A stretch of 64,000 nucleotides of DNA from Prorocentrum cordatum (taxonomy: Eukaryota; Sar; Dinophyceae; Prorocentrales; Prorocentraceae): contig CAUYUJ010018619.1 in the NCBI GenBank assembly GCA_963575745.1, positions 26,880 to 90,879 on the forward strand. The letters are read 5' to 3'. The position numbers were made by a program, and so were the translations under genes. Position 1 is the first letter of the stretch; each line of letters begins with the position of its first letter. This document shows positions 1 through 10,639 of this stretch, one piece after another. A model generated the notes under the pieces. It searched no databases. It worked only from the letters and a program-made list of their open reading frames with translations, and was not told the DNA's origin.

Positions 1-80
1 CCCCACCACTTCCCATATTTTCCCATATGTTCTGGGGAATCGACGATTAATTGTGTCTGTGTGTGTTCTTCCCCTCCTGA
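1..80 (+). repeat. Dispersed repeat, copy 1 (cut by window edge)
   Basis: This segment is nearly the same as 48681-48760. Both contain CACTTCCCATATTTT, then GGGAATCGACG, then a TTAATTGTGTCTGTGTG run and end near CCCCTCCTGA. The two copies are in the same orientation about 48.7 kb apart, which indicates a dispersed element. The left end is outside the window and no coding potential is visible. Confidence 0.75.
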
Positions 81-218
81 TCTTCGGCAGGTTCGCGCCC
101 ACGGCCGATCGAGGCTCTGCGGTATCGAAGCTCCGAGCTGCACGCGTCCACACCTTGAGGACAAGCTGGTAGGGGCGACGGCGGCCGCCCCTCCCGAGAT
201 CCGCGTGCCCCAGTCTCT

Positions 219-453
219 CCTATTCGGCGCAAAGAAATTACAGTCGGGGCGTTGACCTAAGGAACCCGAAATAAGGAGGAGGAGGAGGAGGAACGAGGCC
301 CCTTTTTTCCATAAGTTAACCCTCGATTCCCTGCCGAAAACATGAGGAAAGCCTGAGGCAAGCTGTGAAACACTTAAGGAACGCGGAGCCCCTCCCCAAC
401 GAAAAGGGTTCCTTTTTCAGGGCCCCGACTCTATTCGGCGCAAAGAAATTATT
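219..453 (+). repeat. Short direct repeat pair upstream of LINE-A
   Basis: The motif CTATTCGGCGCAAAGAAATT occurs at about 220-240 (with one base change at its left end) and again at about 432-452. The sequence between them holds no recognisable gene. It may be a local duplication or part of the untranslated leader of the LINE that follows. Confidence 0.5.
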
Positions 454-530
454 CGTCACGTGGGGGTTCGGGGAAAGGGAGTTTTGGGTCGATCCGGAGG
501 CAGGCAAGACGACGATAGGGGGGCGACATC

Positions 531-782
531 GTGTTAGAGGCGAGTGCGGCGGCAGGAGCTTTGAAGATCAAATACGGCGACGGCTGGGAGCAGTACCTGA
601 GCGCAGACCCGGAGTGGCAAGAACTTCTGATGACGCACTCCGAGAAGCTTCTGCGAGGCGGCATGGGCAAGGGCAAGGGCAAGGGCAAGGTGGGAAAAGG
701 TGGCGGCAAGGCAGGACAACAGCGAGCTGGAGAGACGGATCATCCTCCACCTGCCCGTGCTGCTGCCGACGGCCGCAGCTAG
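531..782 (+). pseudogene. LINE-A ORF1-like fragment, Gly/Lys-rich
   Basis: An open frame of about 83 codons begins at a GTG with no ATG in front. It has a short acidic/aromatic stretch (DGWEQYLSADPEWQELL) followed by repeated Gly-Lys pairs from about residue 44 to 60. I infer a nucleic-acid-binding ORF1 remnant because it lies just before the endonuclease on the same strand and because such Gly-Lys tracts suit RNA binding. It could also be a chance frame. No zinc knuckle or coiled coil is visible. Confidence 0.35.
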
Positions 783-825
783 GGACAACGCCGGTCGAGG
801 GGTACAGGAGACGTTTCACCAGAAT

Positions 826-1505
826 TAGATGTTAAATTTAGCTTTAACGTTTACGACAAAAATGCACGTGTACATACTCTTAATAGGTTAGGGCTTTTGC
901 TGGGGGAGCTTTCGGAGCTAACGTGGGATGTTATTTGTTTCAGCGAGACCCGCGCAGCTTCTGATGACATTGACCTTGACGGGGGTCACCGTTTCATAGC
1001 CGCATCTGGCCCATCTAGATACGCAGGGGTGGCTATCTGTTTGCATGCTCGGCACGCGGGAGGTGTCACAGCTACGCGTGCGCAATATGGCCGAGTGCTA
1101 GCAGTTGACATTGATATCCACGGCAGTGCTTGGCAAGCACTGCTTGCACGTTCCTTTCTGTATACATGCCACACGCTGGGTACCCGCGCGATGTTCTAAT
1201 ACAAGGTGTTTTATTTGTTTACAGCAGAAGGTAGATGTTGCTAGGAGGCGACGCCAGAAAATGTGCATAGCAGGTGAGTTGAACACGCAGTTTGCATTCG
1301 GAGAAAGAGGGCGCTTATTACAAACGTTTTGTTCCGAGAACGACTTAGAAGTCGGCAATGTTCGACATGCGCCTGATGCATGGACGTTTCGAAGTTCACT
1401 GGCGCCAAGCGGGTCATAGACTATATGCTATTTGATGCTTCGTTTCACTGCCAGTCTTGCTGCCCGAGTGACTTTTTAGATTTGGGCTCTGACCATCGCG
1501 CAGTT
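826..1505 (+). pseudogene. LINE-A APE-type endonuclease, frameshifted
   Basis: Apurinic/apyrimidinic-type endonuclease domain that would nick target DNA to prime reverse transcription. The first frame (826-1140) gives a leucine-rich start and the metal-binding motif ICFSETR, then GVAICLHARH. After a frameshift near 1130 a second frame gives AGELNTQF, matching the usual G-D-x-N motif with Glu in place of Asp. After another shift near 1390 a third frame gives IDYMLFD and GSDHRAV with the catalytic Asp-His pair (1484-1502). The three pieces line up in the correct order for one domain. The frame breaks make it non-functional. Confidence 0.75.
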
Positions 1506-1651
1506 CATGGGGTGTTTAATGTAAGTCCAGCCTCTCGACGCCAGCAGCACAATTCGGTTCGATGGAAACCTTACTTACATGCCGAGGGCCGAGATTTGAT
1601 GTTTGAGAGGATTGTGCAGGAGTCTCTGTCTGAATCTCAGCCGTCTTCATT

Positions 1652-2984
1652 TTGGATCTGGAGGGCCACGTCGCTGCGTCAGCCCCGCAAGCAGCGACAA
1701 ATAGCAGTGCGGTTCGTTCGCATGCAAAGCCATGGGACGCACCTGAACTACGAGAGCTGCGCTGGAGGAGGCGCGAGACACGTGACCCACAAGAAAAATC
1801 CAAATTGTCTAAATTGATTTCTCGGGGGCACCAGAAACGCATGCGCGAGTATTGCGATGAGCTTGCTGCTTCGCAGCTGCGGGCATTTGAAGGTATCAAG
1901 CACTTGACTCGCGTGCACATGTTTCCGACGCAGCTCGAACACTTTGTTTCCGCGGACTGCAGCGCTGCCAGAGACGAGTGGGCAGCGGCGCATTGCAACA
2001 GAGGTCCATATGATATCGCGCCGTTTCGCATGGAAGAGTTGCGACAAGCGTTTAAGCACATGAAGCGCGGAAAAGGCGCAGATAAATGCGACATCACCCT
2101 TGAAATGTTTGCGTTTGGTGGCGATGCTCTGCACAGGCACCTTTTGCCGTGTTTGAACGCGCTGCTCAGCACAGGGTGCATCGATCCCACGTGGCAGGAG
2201 ACGTGTTTTACCATGTTGCCGAAGACGGGCAACAGGCATCATGTAAAGAATTGGCGTCCCATTGCGATTTTACGCATAACATATAAGATATTCGCTCGCC
2301 TAGTTTTCTCGCGTTTGCAACACGTTTTAGAGAGGGAGCAGACGCATGACCAAGTAGGATTTCGACCAGGCAGTTCCGTGGACGACGCATTTGTCGTTCT
2401 GGAGGATCTTTGCACGAAGGCCTGGGAGTGGCAGCCACCACTGTGGATAGCCAGCATTGATCTCACTAAAGCTTTCGACAGTTGATGTAGAATACGTGCG
2501 TCTCTTGTCAGACATCTACAGTGCCAAATGGGGCAGCGTTAATGGCAGCGCAGCGTTTGACATAACGCGCGGAGTCAAACAAGGCGATGTTTTGTCATCT
2601 CTGCTTTTCAACGCTGGACTGGCGCACGCAATCCGGAGGTTCAAAATCCGACCTCAGCAGTGCGGCTTCGACATTGGAGACGCCAAGTTACTCAGCAACA
2701 TCCGGTATGCGGATGATATCTTACTGTATGCACGTTCTGCCGCAGAGGCGACTCGCATGTTGGACACTATTCCAGAAGAATTGTCGGCGTGCGGCCTCTC
2801 ATCGAATACAGACAAGACGCGCATATTCACTAACGACGTCTCTGTGTCTAACGTTGAAGAGCCTCTCATGCTGCAGCTTACCGGACGCCAGTTGCCTGTC
2901 GTGACGTCCCAGGAGTTTCACAAGTATCTCGGTAAGAAATTCGGAGGGGACTTGCGCAGCAGATCAGATTTCAATAAAAAATGA
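1652..2984 (+). pseudogene. LINE-A reverse transcriptase, two frames
   Basis: RNA-directed DNA polymerase of a LINE. Frame 1652-2482 contains a basic linker, then FTMLPKTGN and NWRPIAIL (motif 0/1), QVGFRPGSSVDDAF and motif A IDLTKAFDS, where it stops. A second frame from about 2480 to 2984 contains motif B RGVKQGDVLSSLLF, the active-site motif YADD (2706-2717) and motif D GLSSNTDKTRI. The usual helix between motifs A and B is shortened, so there is a deletion as well as a frame change near 2480. All catalytic aspartates are still visible, but the protein cannot be read through. Confidence 0.85.
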
Positions 2985-2988
2985 TCGC

Positions 2989-3568
2989 ATGGAGTGCGCA
3001 TGGGGTAAATTCCACTTGCACAAAACAATTCTGTTGAGTAGAGCTATATCGTTGCGCCTTCGTTTGAAAACCTTCCGACGCGGTTGTTGCGTCTACCGCG
3101 GTCTAGGGTCTCTCGACCACAGCCACAACAGCAGTCCATCTGTCGCGGATTGCGTCGACGCGAGCAAAAATGCTTCGCAAGATGGTCGGCTTCAACAAGC
3201 ATCCCAGCGAAAGTTGGGAGGAAGCGGGGCGACGCTGCAAGCAAAAAGTGCGCGTCGCTTTCGGCATGTTTCCTGCGTCAGACTGGCTCGTTGTGATGGA
3301 TCGATCCCTGTGGCGCCTTGTGGCACGTCTTGCCACTGGAGACCCGCAGACGCGGCCAGCGCAAATGTTACGGCAGCGCCCGCCCAGAGTTCGACGCCGA
3401 GGCCGGCCGCGACGCAGATGGACAGGTGCCGGCGATTCCTTCTCAGGACAAGAGCAAGGCACGAAGTCATCACGTGTTGTAGGTCGCCAAGAGCCTTTTC
3501 CCCTTGCAGCGGTTGGAGACTGCATTCTTCAACTACATATGGTGGAACGCATGATGCAAGATACGTAG
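2989..3568 (+). pseudogene. LINE-A C-terminal (thumb and basic tail) remnant
   Basis: Downstream of the polymerase domain the clearest reading is 3170-3568, with LRKMVGFNKHPSESWEEA, a Trp-containing helix (RSLWRLVARLA) and the basic motif RRGRPRRRW, then a stop at 3566-3568. The GRPRRRW signature is common at the C-terminus of LINE polymerases. Between 2989 and 3170 the sequence is broken by stops in every frame that matches, so this is decayed. Confidence 0.6.
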
Positions 3569-3722
3569 AGTTTTATATCGATGCTTATATCCACCATTTC
3601 TCTTGCATGCGCGTTCTCTTGCCGTACCGTTTCACGCCCTCCGCCTCCGCTTGCGGAGCGACCGGCCTCCAGGGCCCTCGACTGGACTTGTTATTGTTGT
3701 TGTTGTTGCTGTTGTTGATGCA
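3569..3722 (+). repeat. LINE-A 3' untranslated region with (TTG)n tail
   Basis: After the last stop comes about 120 bp without coding signal, including a small GC hairpin (TCCGCTTGCGGA), and then a run of TTG triplets with one CTG from about 3690 to 3717. Many non-LTR elements end in a simple repeat instead of poly(A), so I take this as the 3' end of LINE-A. Confidence 0.6.
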
Positions 3723-3789
3723 TCTTGGGTTTCCTCTGGTCCTCCTCCTCCTCCTCCTGGAAGAGAGAAAGGAGAGCCCTGAATCCAAT

Positions 3790-3965
3790 CGATGAGTCAG
3801 AAACTGGATCGGCGGAAATCGGCAGCCGAGTCGGGAGAGGTCGAATCGGCGGAAATCGGCAGGCTAGCAGGCCTGCCAGGAAGAAATCGGGGTCCAAGTC
3901 GGAATCCGAAGACGAATCGAATCGGAATCGCAAGCCATCGACATCGCACCAAATCGAACCGGAGG
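3790..3965 (+). repeat. Degenerate AATCGG-based short repeat
   Basis: The core AATCGG or AAATCGGCAG recurs many times at roughly 9 to 20 base spacing. The array has no conserved reading frame and no gene is seen. Confidence 0.6.
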
Positions 3966-3984
3966 AATCCGAGTGAGCCCTGGT

Positions 3985-4063
3985 GGTGAGAGAGAGAGAG
4001 AGAGAGACAACAGAGAGAGAGAGAGAACAAAAAAAGGGGAAGGATGGAGGAGGAGGCAAGCGT

Positions 4064-4095
<32 letters not shown>

Positions 4096-4680
4096 AACGA
4101 AAAGGATGGAGGAGGAGGAGGAGGAGGATGAGGAGGAGGAGGACGAGGGGAGGATGGCGCACGCGCGCCTCCTCGGGCGGCACGGGCGCCGGTGAGTCTG
4201 GCAGCGCCTTGCTCGCCTCGAGCTCCTCGGTGTATAGCCGGGCCGGCGCCGACCACTTCATCACCTCAGGAGGAAGAGGGAGTGGGCGAGGAAGGGAGGG
4301 GAGGGGAGGGGAGGGGAGGGGAGGGGAGGAAAAGGGGGGGAGAGGAAGAGAAGGGGAGGGAGGGGAGGAGAGCGGAAAGGAGCGGAGGAGAGCAGAGGAG
4401 ACAGGAGAGGGGAGGAAAAGGGTGAGGGAGGACAGAGGGAGGGGACGAGAGAGAGGGAAGGCAGAGGAGAGAGGAGACAAACTTGAAAATGGAAGAGGGG
4501 GGGAGGGATGGAGGGGAGGGAGGGGAGGAGGGGAGGGAGGGAGGAGAGGCAGGGAGGAGGGGCAGGGAGGCGGGGGAAAAGGAGGAGGAGAAGGGGAAAA
4601 GCGAGACGGGGGCAGAGCGGAAGGGAAGCGGGAAGACGGAGGGAGGAGAGAAGACGGGAGGGACCGAATTTCCAACAGGG
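3985..4680 (+). repeat. Purine-rich simple repeats: (GA)n, (ACG)n, (GGA)n
   Basis: A run of (GA)n at about 3987-4026 is followed by a run of ACG triplets at about 4060-4097 and then about 550 bp of nearly pure GGA/GGGAG. The open frames across it (for example Arg/Glu/Gly-rich on plus, Ser/Pro-rich on minus) are products of composition and should not be read as genes. Confidence 0.8.
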
Positions 4681-4864
4681 AACGCCACGCCATGGGGGAT
4701 TGCCAGCGGGGGTCCCAGGGGAGGTCTCGCCTTCAGGGTTGGCGGCAAGGCCTTCGCAATATTGGAAGTCATGGAATGCAGCCCGTAAGCTCTTGGAACT
4801 CATTCTCGGGTTTCACATTCTTCGAACCTCTTGGCCTGGCACTCGACGGTTAAAAGCCTCGGGG

Positions 4865-5285
4865 CTGAACATTGCGTGCCGAAATCAGCGCAGGGACACC
4901 AAGCGAACGTACCCACTGGGGCCATTGGTGGAGCTCTCTGCAGGGCACGAGCCGTGTGAGAGGTGTGCCGGAATGGGCGCGGGAACACCATGCGAACACA
5001 CCCACCGGGGCCACGGGTGGGGCTCCCTGCGGGGCGCGGAACCTGCGAGAGGTGTGCTGACATGGGAGCGGGGACGCCATGCGAACGCACCCACTGTGGC
5101 CGCGGATGGAGCTCTCGCGGGGGCACGAAACATGCAAGGGGTGTACCGAAATAGACATGCGGAGAGCATCGGCAGGAAGAGGCGAGGGTGCGGAGAAGGG
5201 GGAGGCAGGAAGGAGGAGAACACGGCGTTCGAAGACAAAAAGAGAACCCAAAGCACGGGAGCATTGGGAAAAAAACTAAGACAGC
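4865..5285 (+). repeat. 90-bp minisatellite family, locus 1 (about 3 copies)
   Basis: Degenerate copies of the same unit found at 17150-18725 and 50690-51725: GGTGGAGCTC, then GGGGC-CACGAAAC, GAGAGGTGTGCCG, ATGGG and CATGCGAACGCA-CCCAC. It ends with ACATGCGGAG at about 5155, as the third locus does at 51724, followed by an AG-rich spacer and a weak match to the shared right flank. No gene is supported. Confidence 0.75.
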
Positions 5286-5289
5286 GTTG

Positions 5290-6140
5290 GTGAGACTAGG
5301 CAAGACGACACCCAGCTGAAGACGCGATGAAGCCATGTGCTTGAACAAGCGATTAGCCCAAAAGGAAAGCGTCTTCGAAGGCGAGAACAATTCCGAATGC
5401 AGGTACTAAGCTGAAGATAAACTAGCAGCGGTTATGCTAGCAGCCGTGCATGCAGAAATTCACTACACGATCGCCTCCATATTGCGTGCACCTTGCTGCG
5501 GTGTTCATGCATAGCGTACATACTAACGAGCATATGATCCGAGGCAAAATGCCCAAGATGCTTAGATTGCCATGCCGCTATCTCTATCTCTGCGAAAACG
5601 CATGGGGCCACCTGGATGCAAAATGAACAGCTTCTTACTCGCGGAGAGTATAGGCGTTAGATGGGGGAGAGCAAGAGGGTGGCATGACGGAACGCCTCCG
5701 CCCCCGACCATGACAGACTGTGGTGCCAGACGCTCTGCGGCAGTGCCAGGGCCGCACTGGGGGAGGTACGGGGAGGAAGGGCATAACGCGCGCTACGGCC
5801 CAAAAAGGCTATTCAAAACGGTGTCGAAACCATGTGTTTCCCCCATCCCACTCCCCCTCACTCCCCTCATCCTCCTTTCCCATCTTAGCAAGAAAAAGAA
5901 GGACGTGAAAGAGAAGGAGACGGAGAATGGGGGAACGAACAGATACCGATACCGATACCCGCCGGTTGGAAGAAGTGGGTAAAAATATGAAGTAGGAAGG
6001 CGTTGGAAGTAGATTGGGCTTCGGGCCGCCCCCTGAAAAGGAGGGAAGAGGTAAAGCCGCGCGATCCTTGAAGTAGGAAGGCGCCGAAAATAGACTGGAA
6101 TCTGGGAATCCAAGAATGCATACTTCCAACGATCGACGTG
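5290..6140. other. No gene recognised
   Basis: Mixed-composition DNA. Short open frames are present on both strands but show no known motif. There is a small (GATACC) run near 5940-5960 and two short matches to AAGTAGGAAGGCG near 5992 and 6072 that may be a local duplication. Confidence 0.5.
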
Positions 6141-6145
6141 TACCG

Positions 6146-6500
6146 CTACTCCCCAGACCTCTCCCGACGCGCGTTCTGACCAGGAATTCGAGGCGAATCT
6201 GGCCGTGGCAGCGGGGGAGGGGCTGCGGCATCGGTATCATGCACTCCCCCAACAAAGAAGGCGCGGAGGACCGCTACGCGAAGGTCGGGCATGTCCTCCT
6301 ACAGGCGCAGTCAGAAAATGATCAAAAACAATCCAAAAAAAATCGTCACCCGGCTACGTATTCACTATTCCTGAATACTCCTCCTGTAGAGGGACATACC
6401 CGACTTAACGCTACTCCCCAAGCATCCCCCGACGCGCGCTCTGAGCAGGATTCTGGAGCGAAGCCAGCCGCGGCAGCAAGGGAGGGGCGGCGGCGGCGGC
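6146..6500 (+). repeat. Duplicated segment (CTACTCCCC...) flanking a TIR element
   Basis: The segment with CTACTCCCCAGACCTC, CCGACGCGCGTTCTG and a later GGCAGCGGGGGAGGGG occurs at about 6146-6220. A related copy lies at about 6411-6490 and a weaker one at 46954-47015. The first two flank the small inverted-repeat element at 6284-6404. Confidence 0.6.
6284..6404. mobile_element. MITE-B, copy 1 (121 bp)
   Basis: The left end reads GTCGGGCATGTCCTCCTAC and the right end, on the other strand, GTCGGGTATGTCCCTCTAC, so the ends are inverted repeats of about 22 bp. The same ends bound 34048-34281. Size, inverted ends and lack of coding capacity fit a non-autonomous DNA transposon. No clear target-site duplication was identified and the superfamily is not assigned. 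Confidence 0.6.
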
Positions 6501-7390
6501 ATGCGATCCTCCTCCTCCTCCGAAAGAGAGGGGGCGGAGGCGGAAGAGGAGGGGAAGGAAGGGCACAGGCCAAAAGAGGGAGGAGGGGAAGGAGGGGCAG
6601 GAGGGAGAGGAGAGGGAGGGGGGTGTGAATGCAACGGTGTTTCCCCTGTTGAATTTCAGTTGAAACGCGTTTCACATTGCAGCTATCCGCAACCGTTCTG
6701 GCTCAGGGGCCCCTAGAGCCGCCTTCGGGCGGTGAGATATATACTTGCTAGTTCCAGAGAGCTAGCCAGGACACAGATACCGAATATCAGAATATTCGAG
6801 GAGAAGATTTTCCTGGGACTCATCCTTGGGCTTGCTCTCTGGACAGAGCTGTGCGAGAGTCTGCTGGCGAGTGGCAGAGACAGCTGGACTGGGCCCTGCA
6901 CTCGCGCTGTGACAGGAAAAGGGGAGAGAGAGAGAGAGAGAGATCCACGGACCACTACGTCGGAGGACGAGATCGAGGTGTTATTTCGAGGACACTGATA
7001 TTACGACGCCTATCGGCGAACCTGCAGGGGGGGGGAGGCGGAAGGGGAGGGGGGAAGGGAAAGGAAGGGGAAGGGGAGGACGGAAAGGAGGGGACGAAAG
7101 AGAAGGAGGGGGAGGAGGGGAAGGAGGAGGAGGATGTCAGCGGCCTCAGAATGAAGTAGTCGCAGCCGCTCGCCCCTGCCCTCCCCGCGGGCGGACAAAA
7201 CATAAGCGCGAACGCTGGATACCCGCGTTGGTTTTCTCCTCCTCACCCCCAATCCCCCTCCCAGACCTGGCGCCTTCTCCCGCCTCCCTCCTCCCTCCTC
7301 CCTCCTCCAACCTTCTTACTCCCTCCATCCTCCATCCTCCCTCCTCCTACATTCTCCCTTTTCCCTCCTCAATACGCCCCCCCTGCGCTG
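6490..7390. repeat. Purine-rich then pyrimidine-rich low-complexity DNA
   Basis: About 6490-6640 and 7025-7145 are GGA/GGGA-rich on the plus strand, and 7225-7380 is CTCC-rich. A stretch of ordinary composition at 6640-7020 has no recognisable protein motif. No gene is supported. Confidence 0.6.
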
Positions 7391-7514
7391 ACAAAAAAAA
7401 AAACTGAAGCGAGCCAACAAGCAGCAGCAGAAGGAAAAACGGTCCCTGCGTCCCGTTGTCGGCCTCTGGACAGATCTGATGGACAAGCCCAGGAAGGTAA
7501 GGAGAAGAATGATC

Positions 7515-7825
7515 ATGACGATCAGGAGGACGAGGAGGAGGAGGAGGACGTGGAGGAGGAGGAGCAGGAAGAGCACGAGCAGGAAGAAGAGGACGACGAC
7601 GAAGACGATGAGGAACAGGAGAAGGAGGAGGAGGAGGAGGAGAAGGAGGAGGAGAAGGAGGAGGAGGAGGAGTATGAGGAGGGGGAGGAGGAGAAAGAGG
7701 AGGAGGAGGAGGAGGAGGAGGGAAAGAAGGAGGAGGAAGAGGGGAAGGAAGAGGAGGAGGAGGAGGAGGAGGACGAGGACGAGGGAAAAGAAGAGGAGGA
7801 GGAAGAGGAGGAGGAAGATACCTGA
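7515..7825 (+). repeat. (GAG)n triplet array, imperfect
   Basis: About 300 bp of GAG/GAA/GAC triplets. One frame gives poly-Glu, another poly-Arg, and the minus strand poly-Ser or poly-Pro. The array has no defined gene boundaries. Confidence 0.85.
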
Positions 7826-8713
7826 CCGAGTCGCTGGGTCCGCCGACCACGCTGGGCAAGCGGCACCGCGGAAGCCAGCAGCTCGGGCCAGCGCCCGCCG
7901 TCGCCCGCCCCCGTACTGTTCGGCACGACAACCCGCCGCCGCCCCAGCGCGCCCGCGAACCGCACCGACCTCATGCGCCGCGCATCAACCGCAAGCGGTT
8001 CGGGCCACCCGCCGCCACCGCCGCCCTGTCGCGCGCCCTGCGGGCAGGCCGTGGGCCCCTCGCGCGGCATGCTCCAGCCAAGGCCACCACCGCGCCGCGC
8101 CGCCCGAGCCGAGCGGCATGCGCACGCGCTCGGCTCGCAGCGCGGCGCGACCGTCCGAAGGTGCGCGCCGCCACCGCCGCGACGTCGTCGTTCCCCGGAC
8201 GCGCGCGCGACCCTCCGGCGGCCCTCTGCCCATCGCCCTCGAAGCCTCCCGAAAGCGCCCCAAGGGATCCCGAAAAAGGCCCCCGCCGCCGCCGCCGCCG
8301 CGCACGTGCCCAGGTCTCCGCGCCCAGCCGCGGGGGCCACGCAGTAGGCTTGCCGCCAAGCGAACGACGAAAAAAACGGGTCTACGCAAAATAACATGGC
8401 GACCTTACGCGGTGGTGTTCGTGGGCCGCCAGCACGGCACGCCACACTGGAAACGAAGGCGCCCACGCGTGACTTCACGCGGGCGGCTTACGCGCGACTG
8501 TCGGCGCAGTCGTCACTTTATCCTCCAACGGCCGAGAGGCGTCACCACGGCGAGGGTTCAGGCATGGCGCTTTGCGCGTCAATGGCACCTTGCGCTGCAA
8601 ATGAGGGACCGCCCAAAACAAGTAGCGTGCGATCGGCGCGCGTGAGCCCCACCAGGCGCCGCATGCGCTCAAAGCGTTGCCCTGTGAGACCAGCGTGCAA
8701 AAGCGCGGGGAAC
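7826..8713. other. Very GC-rich DNA, no gene recognised
   Basis: Stop codons are rare on both strands because of base composition, giving Pro/Arg/Ala-rich open frames up to about 390 codons that carry no recognisable domain. Dense CpG is evident. A GC-rich regulatory region is possible but nothing in the sequence proves it. Confidence 0.5.
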
Positions 8714-8714
8714 A

Positions 8715-8790
<76 letters not shown>
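8714..8790 (+). repeat. (CA)n dinucleotide microsatellite
   Basis: About 37 uninterrupted CA units. The right edge is a T6 run. Confidence 0.95.
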
Positions 8791-8791
<1 letters not shown>

Positions 8792-9038
8792 TTTTTGATA
8801 TGCGGGGCGAGAGCGAACCTCTTCCGCTAAAAGCTAGGCGGGCTACGCACAGTTAGTTAAGGAGACAGGGCACAGGAAGGCGGGGCCTCAGGCGGCCAGA
8901 GCGGGCGAAGCCCAGGGGTGCAGGCGGCGCCGAGGTGGAAGCGCACGAGCAGTAGCGCCGCGGACATGTACCGGGGGCGAAGTCCCGGAGGGTGAGAGGG
9001 AAAACGTCGCCGTCGACGGCGCATCGCGAACACCAGCC

Positions 9039-9512
9039 TCAAGCGCTGCAGAGGGGGACGTGCCGCTTGACCAGGTCGACGCCCAGGAATAAGAGGAGCA
9101 CCACGAAAGCGATGTGCAACGTTGTGCCACAGGGTGATGCGGAATAGGCCCGGGGTGGTAGACCAATCCACGACCAGGTAACAGCTTGCTTGAGGAGCGG
9201 CCACAGACGGAGGGGGTCGCTCATGACCGACAGGATGTCGGTGAACTGCAGGGTGAAAACCTGCCCTGCACCGCCAGCGCGTGAAGACGGGCAGCCACGA
9301 TGCGCTGACATCCGCACTGCCGAACCTGAGCCGTGCAGCGCCATGGCGAGCGGGGCCGCCGAAAGGGCATGGTGCAGCGCCCGGCACCAGGCCGAAGCCG
9401 CGCAGTGCCGGGCGCTGCCGCCATGGGAGGGGGTAAGCGAGCGGGGGGGAGAAGCGAACAGGGAGGAGAAAGGCCGGCGCGTCCCGGCAGCCGTCGTCGT
9501 GCCAGCCCGCAC
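9039..9512 (-). CDS. Unrecognised open frame with hydrophobic C-terminus
   Basis: I do not recognise this frame. The first half is Arg/Ser/Pro-rich and looks like composition. The last 75 residues look more protein-like: FTLQFTDILSVMSDPLRLW, then a hydrophobic stretch IAFVVLLLFLGVDL near the end that could span a membrane. A longer overlapping minus frame (8857-10497) runs through the 136-bp tandem repeats and is less credible. It may be an exon of a host gene, a remnant, or chance. Confidence 0.2.
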   Translation of the reverse strand: MRAGTTTAAGTRRPFSSLFASPPRSLTPSHGGSARHCAASAWCRALHHALSAAPLAMALHGSGSAVRMSAHRGCPSSRAGGAGQVFTLQFTDILSVMSDPLRLWPLLKQAVTWSWIGLPPRAYSASPCGTTLHIAFVVLLLFLGVDLVKRHVPLCSA

Positions 9513-9544
9513 CGTAGGTGCTCACGTGGGGGACTGGGCCCCGA

Positions 9545-9990
9545 TGGGCACAGGTAGGACACACGGTCCCAGAACACGTTAAGGACAGGTGGGGGGGAGG
9601 GGGGAGCAGGTACAGTCGGAGACCAGGTGGACCAGCAAGCGGTCGCTGCGCGTGAGCCGTGCTCGTCCCAAGTGCTGCGGGGGAACAGGTAGGGGGGAAA
9701 AAGGAGGACACACGGTCCCATGTCAGGTGAAGAGGGAGGGGGAAGGGGGCACAGGTGGTGGGCGAGGCCAGCGGCGGGTAGGACCCTGACCATGCCGCAA
9801 GTTGTGGGAGCGTAGGAAGGCGGTCGTGTTGCGCGAGCAGGGGGACACACGGTCCCAAGCCAGGTGAAGAGGGAGGGGGAAGGGGGAACAGGTGGTGGGC
9901 GCGGCCAGCAGTGGATAGGACCAGGACCTTGCCGCACGTTGCTGGGAGCGTGGGAGGGCGGTCGCGGCGTGCTGTGCCAGTGAGGGGAGA
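9545..9990 (+). repeat. 136-150 bp tandem repeat, about 3 copies
   Basis: The landmark GACACACGGTCCCA occurs at about 9557, 9708 and 9844. Each is followed by AGGTGAAGAGGGAGGG or a relative, GGGCACAGGTGGTGGGC, and TAGGACC-TGACC. Spacing is about 150 and 136 bp. No coding assignment is made. Confidence 0.75.
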
Positions 9991-10630
9991 CCCGGTCGCA
10001 GGCTGGTCAGCGCCTAGGGCGCGTTCCAGTCCAGTTGTCGTTGTACCCAGAGCTGCGTGCCTGGTCCTCTCCGCGCCCTTCACCTTTGGCGACCTCTCTT
10101 TTCCTCTGGACGTCCTGGTACAGGGCCTTTTACCGATGCCAGTCCACGTAGACGCTGGTGTTGCGAGACCACGCCTCCACGTGATGGGTCGGGAGTTGCC
10201 AGAGGTGCCCCCAGGAGAAATTGCCCCCAGGATCCGGGGCCCTCGGGGAGCAAGTCGAGCCAAGAACCGGGATCGGACGAAGACTGAGTCTTTGGAAATT
10301 GCGTTGCTCGAGTGAGCCTCCCGCGGAGCAGCCGCGCGGCCGCTCGAACGAACGGTCACACGCGGCGCCCCCTCCACCACCCCAGAGCGCCAAACCATGC
10401 GACGACCCCCGCGACGGCCCCCGCGCAGAGACCTTGTAAAGAAGCCTGCAGTCACCCTGCAAAGAACATGTAAAGCACCATGAAGAGACCTGTGCAAAAA
10501 CCTCGCCTAAAACCTTCAGAAGACGCTACAATACCACGCCATACCCTGCGAGAGACCCTGCAATGCGTTGCAAGCCCCTACAGCTGGACCTGCGATACCT
10601 TGGCATCGCCCTTAAATCTCTCCAGCACCC
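9991..10630. other. No gene recognised
   Basis: Ordinary-composition DNA with short open frames lacking any motif. Near 10430-10560 the phrase ACC-TG(C/T)AA recurs in degenerate form (about every 10-20 bases), which hints at an old short tandem repeat. Confidence 0.4.
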
Positions 10631-10639
10631 AACCCTCTG

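Larger units (their letters stand above)
531..3722 (+). mobile_element. LINE-A: decayed non-LTR retrotransposon
   Basis: A non-LTR retrotransposon copies its RNA into DNA at a nick made by its own endonuclease. Here the order is a short Gly/Lys-rich ORF1-like piece, an APE-type endonuclease, a reverse transcriptase with motifs 0 to D, a basic C-terminal tail and a (TTG)n 3' tail. Together these identify the class. The reading frame is broken at least four times (near 1130, 1390, 1660 and 2480) and by stops after 2984, so no full protein can be made. There is no RNase H domain, unlike LINE-B further right. The 5' edge is uncertain and may lie before 531; no target-site duplication was found. 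Confidence 0.85.

Noticed and set aside
1130-1230. Possible spliceosomal intron in LINE-A endonuclease (ends TGTTTACAG)
   Set aside because: The sequence reads through in the next frame as endonuclease-like protein, so a simple frameshift explains it better.
4044-4853. 269-codon Arg/Glu/Gly-rich plus frame
   Set aside because: Purine-rich low-complexity DNA.
7479-8645. 388-codon Arg-rich plus-strand frame
   Set aside because: It begins in (GAG)n and continues in GC-rich DNA; no motif, and the minus strand is equally open.
8857-10497. 546-codon minus-strand open frame
   Set aside because: It runs through a 136-bp tandem repeat whose period is not a multiple of three and is Pro/Arg/Ser-rich without a domain. 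Only its overlapping hydrophobic alternative is listed, at low confidence.
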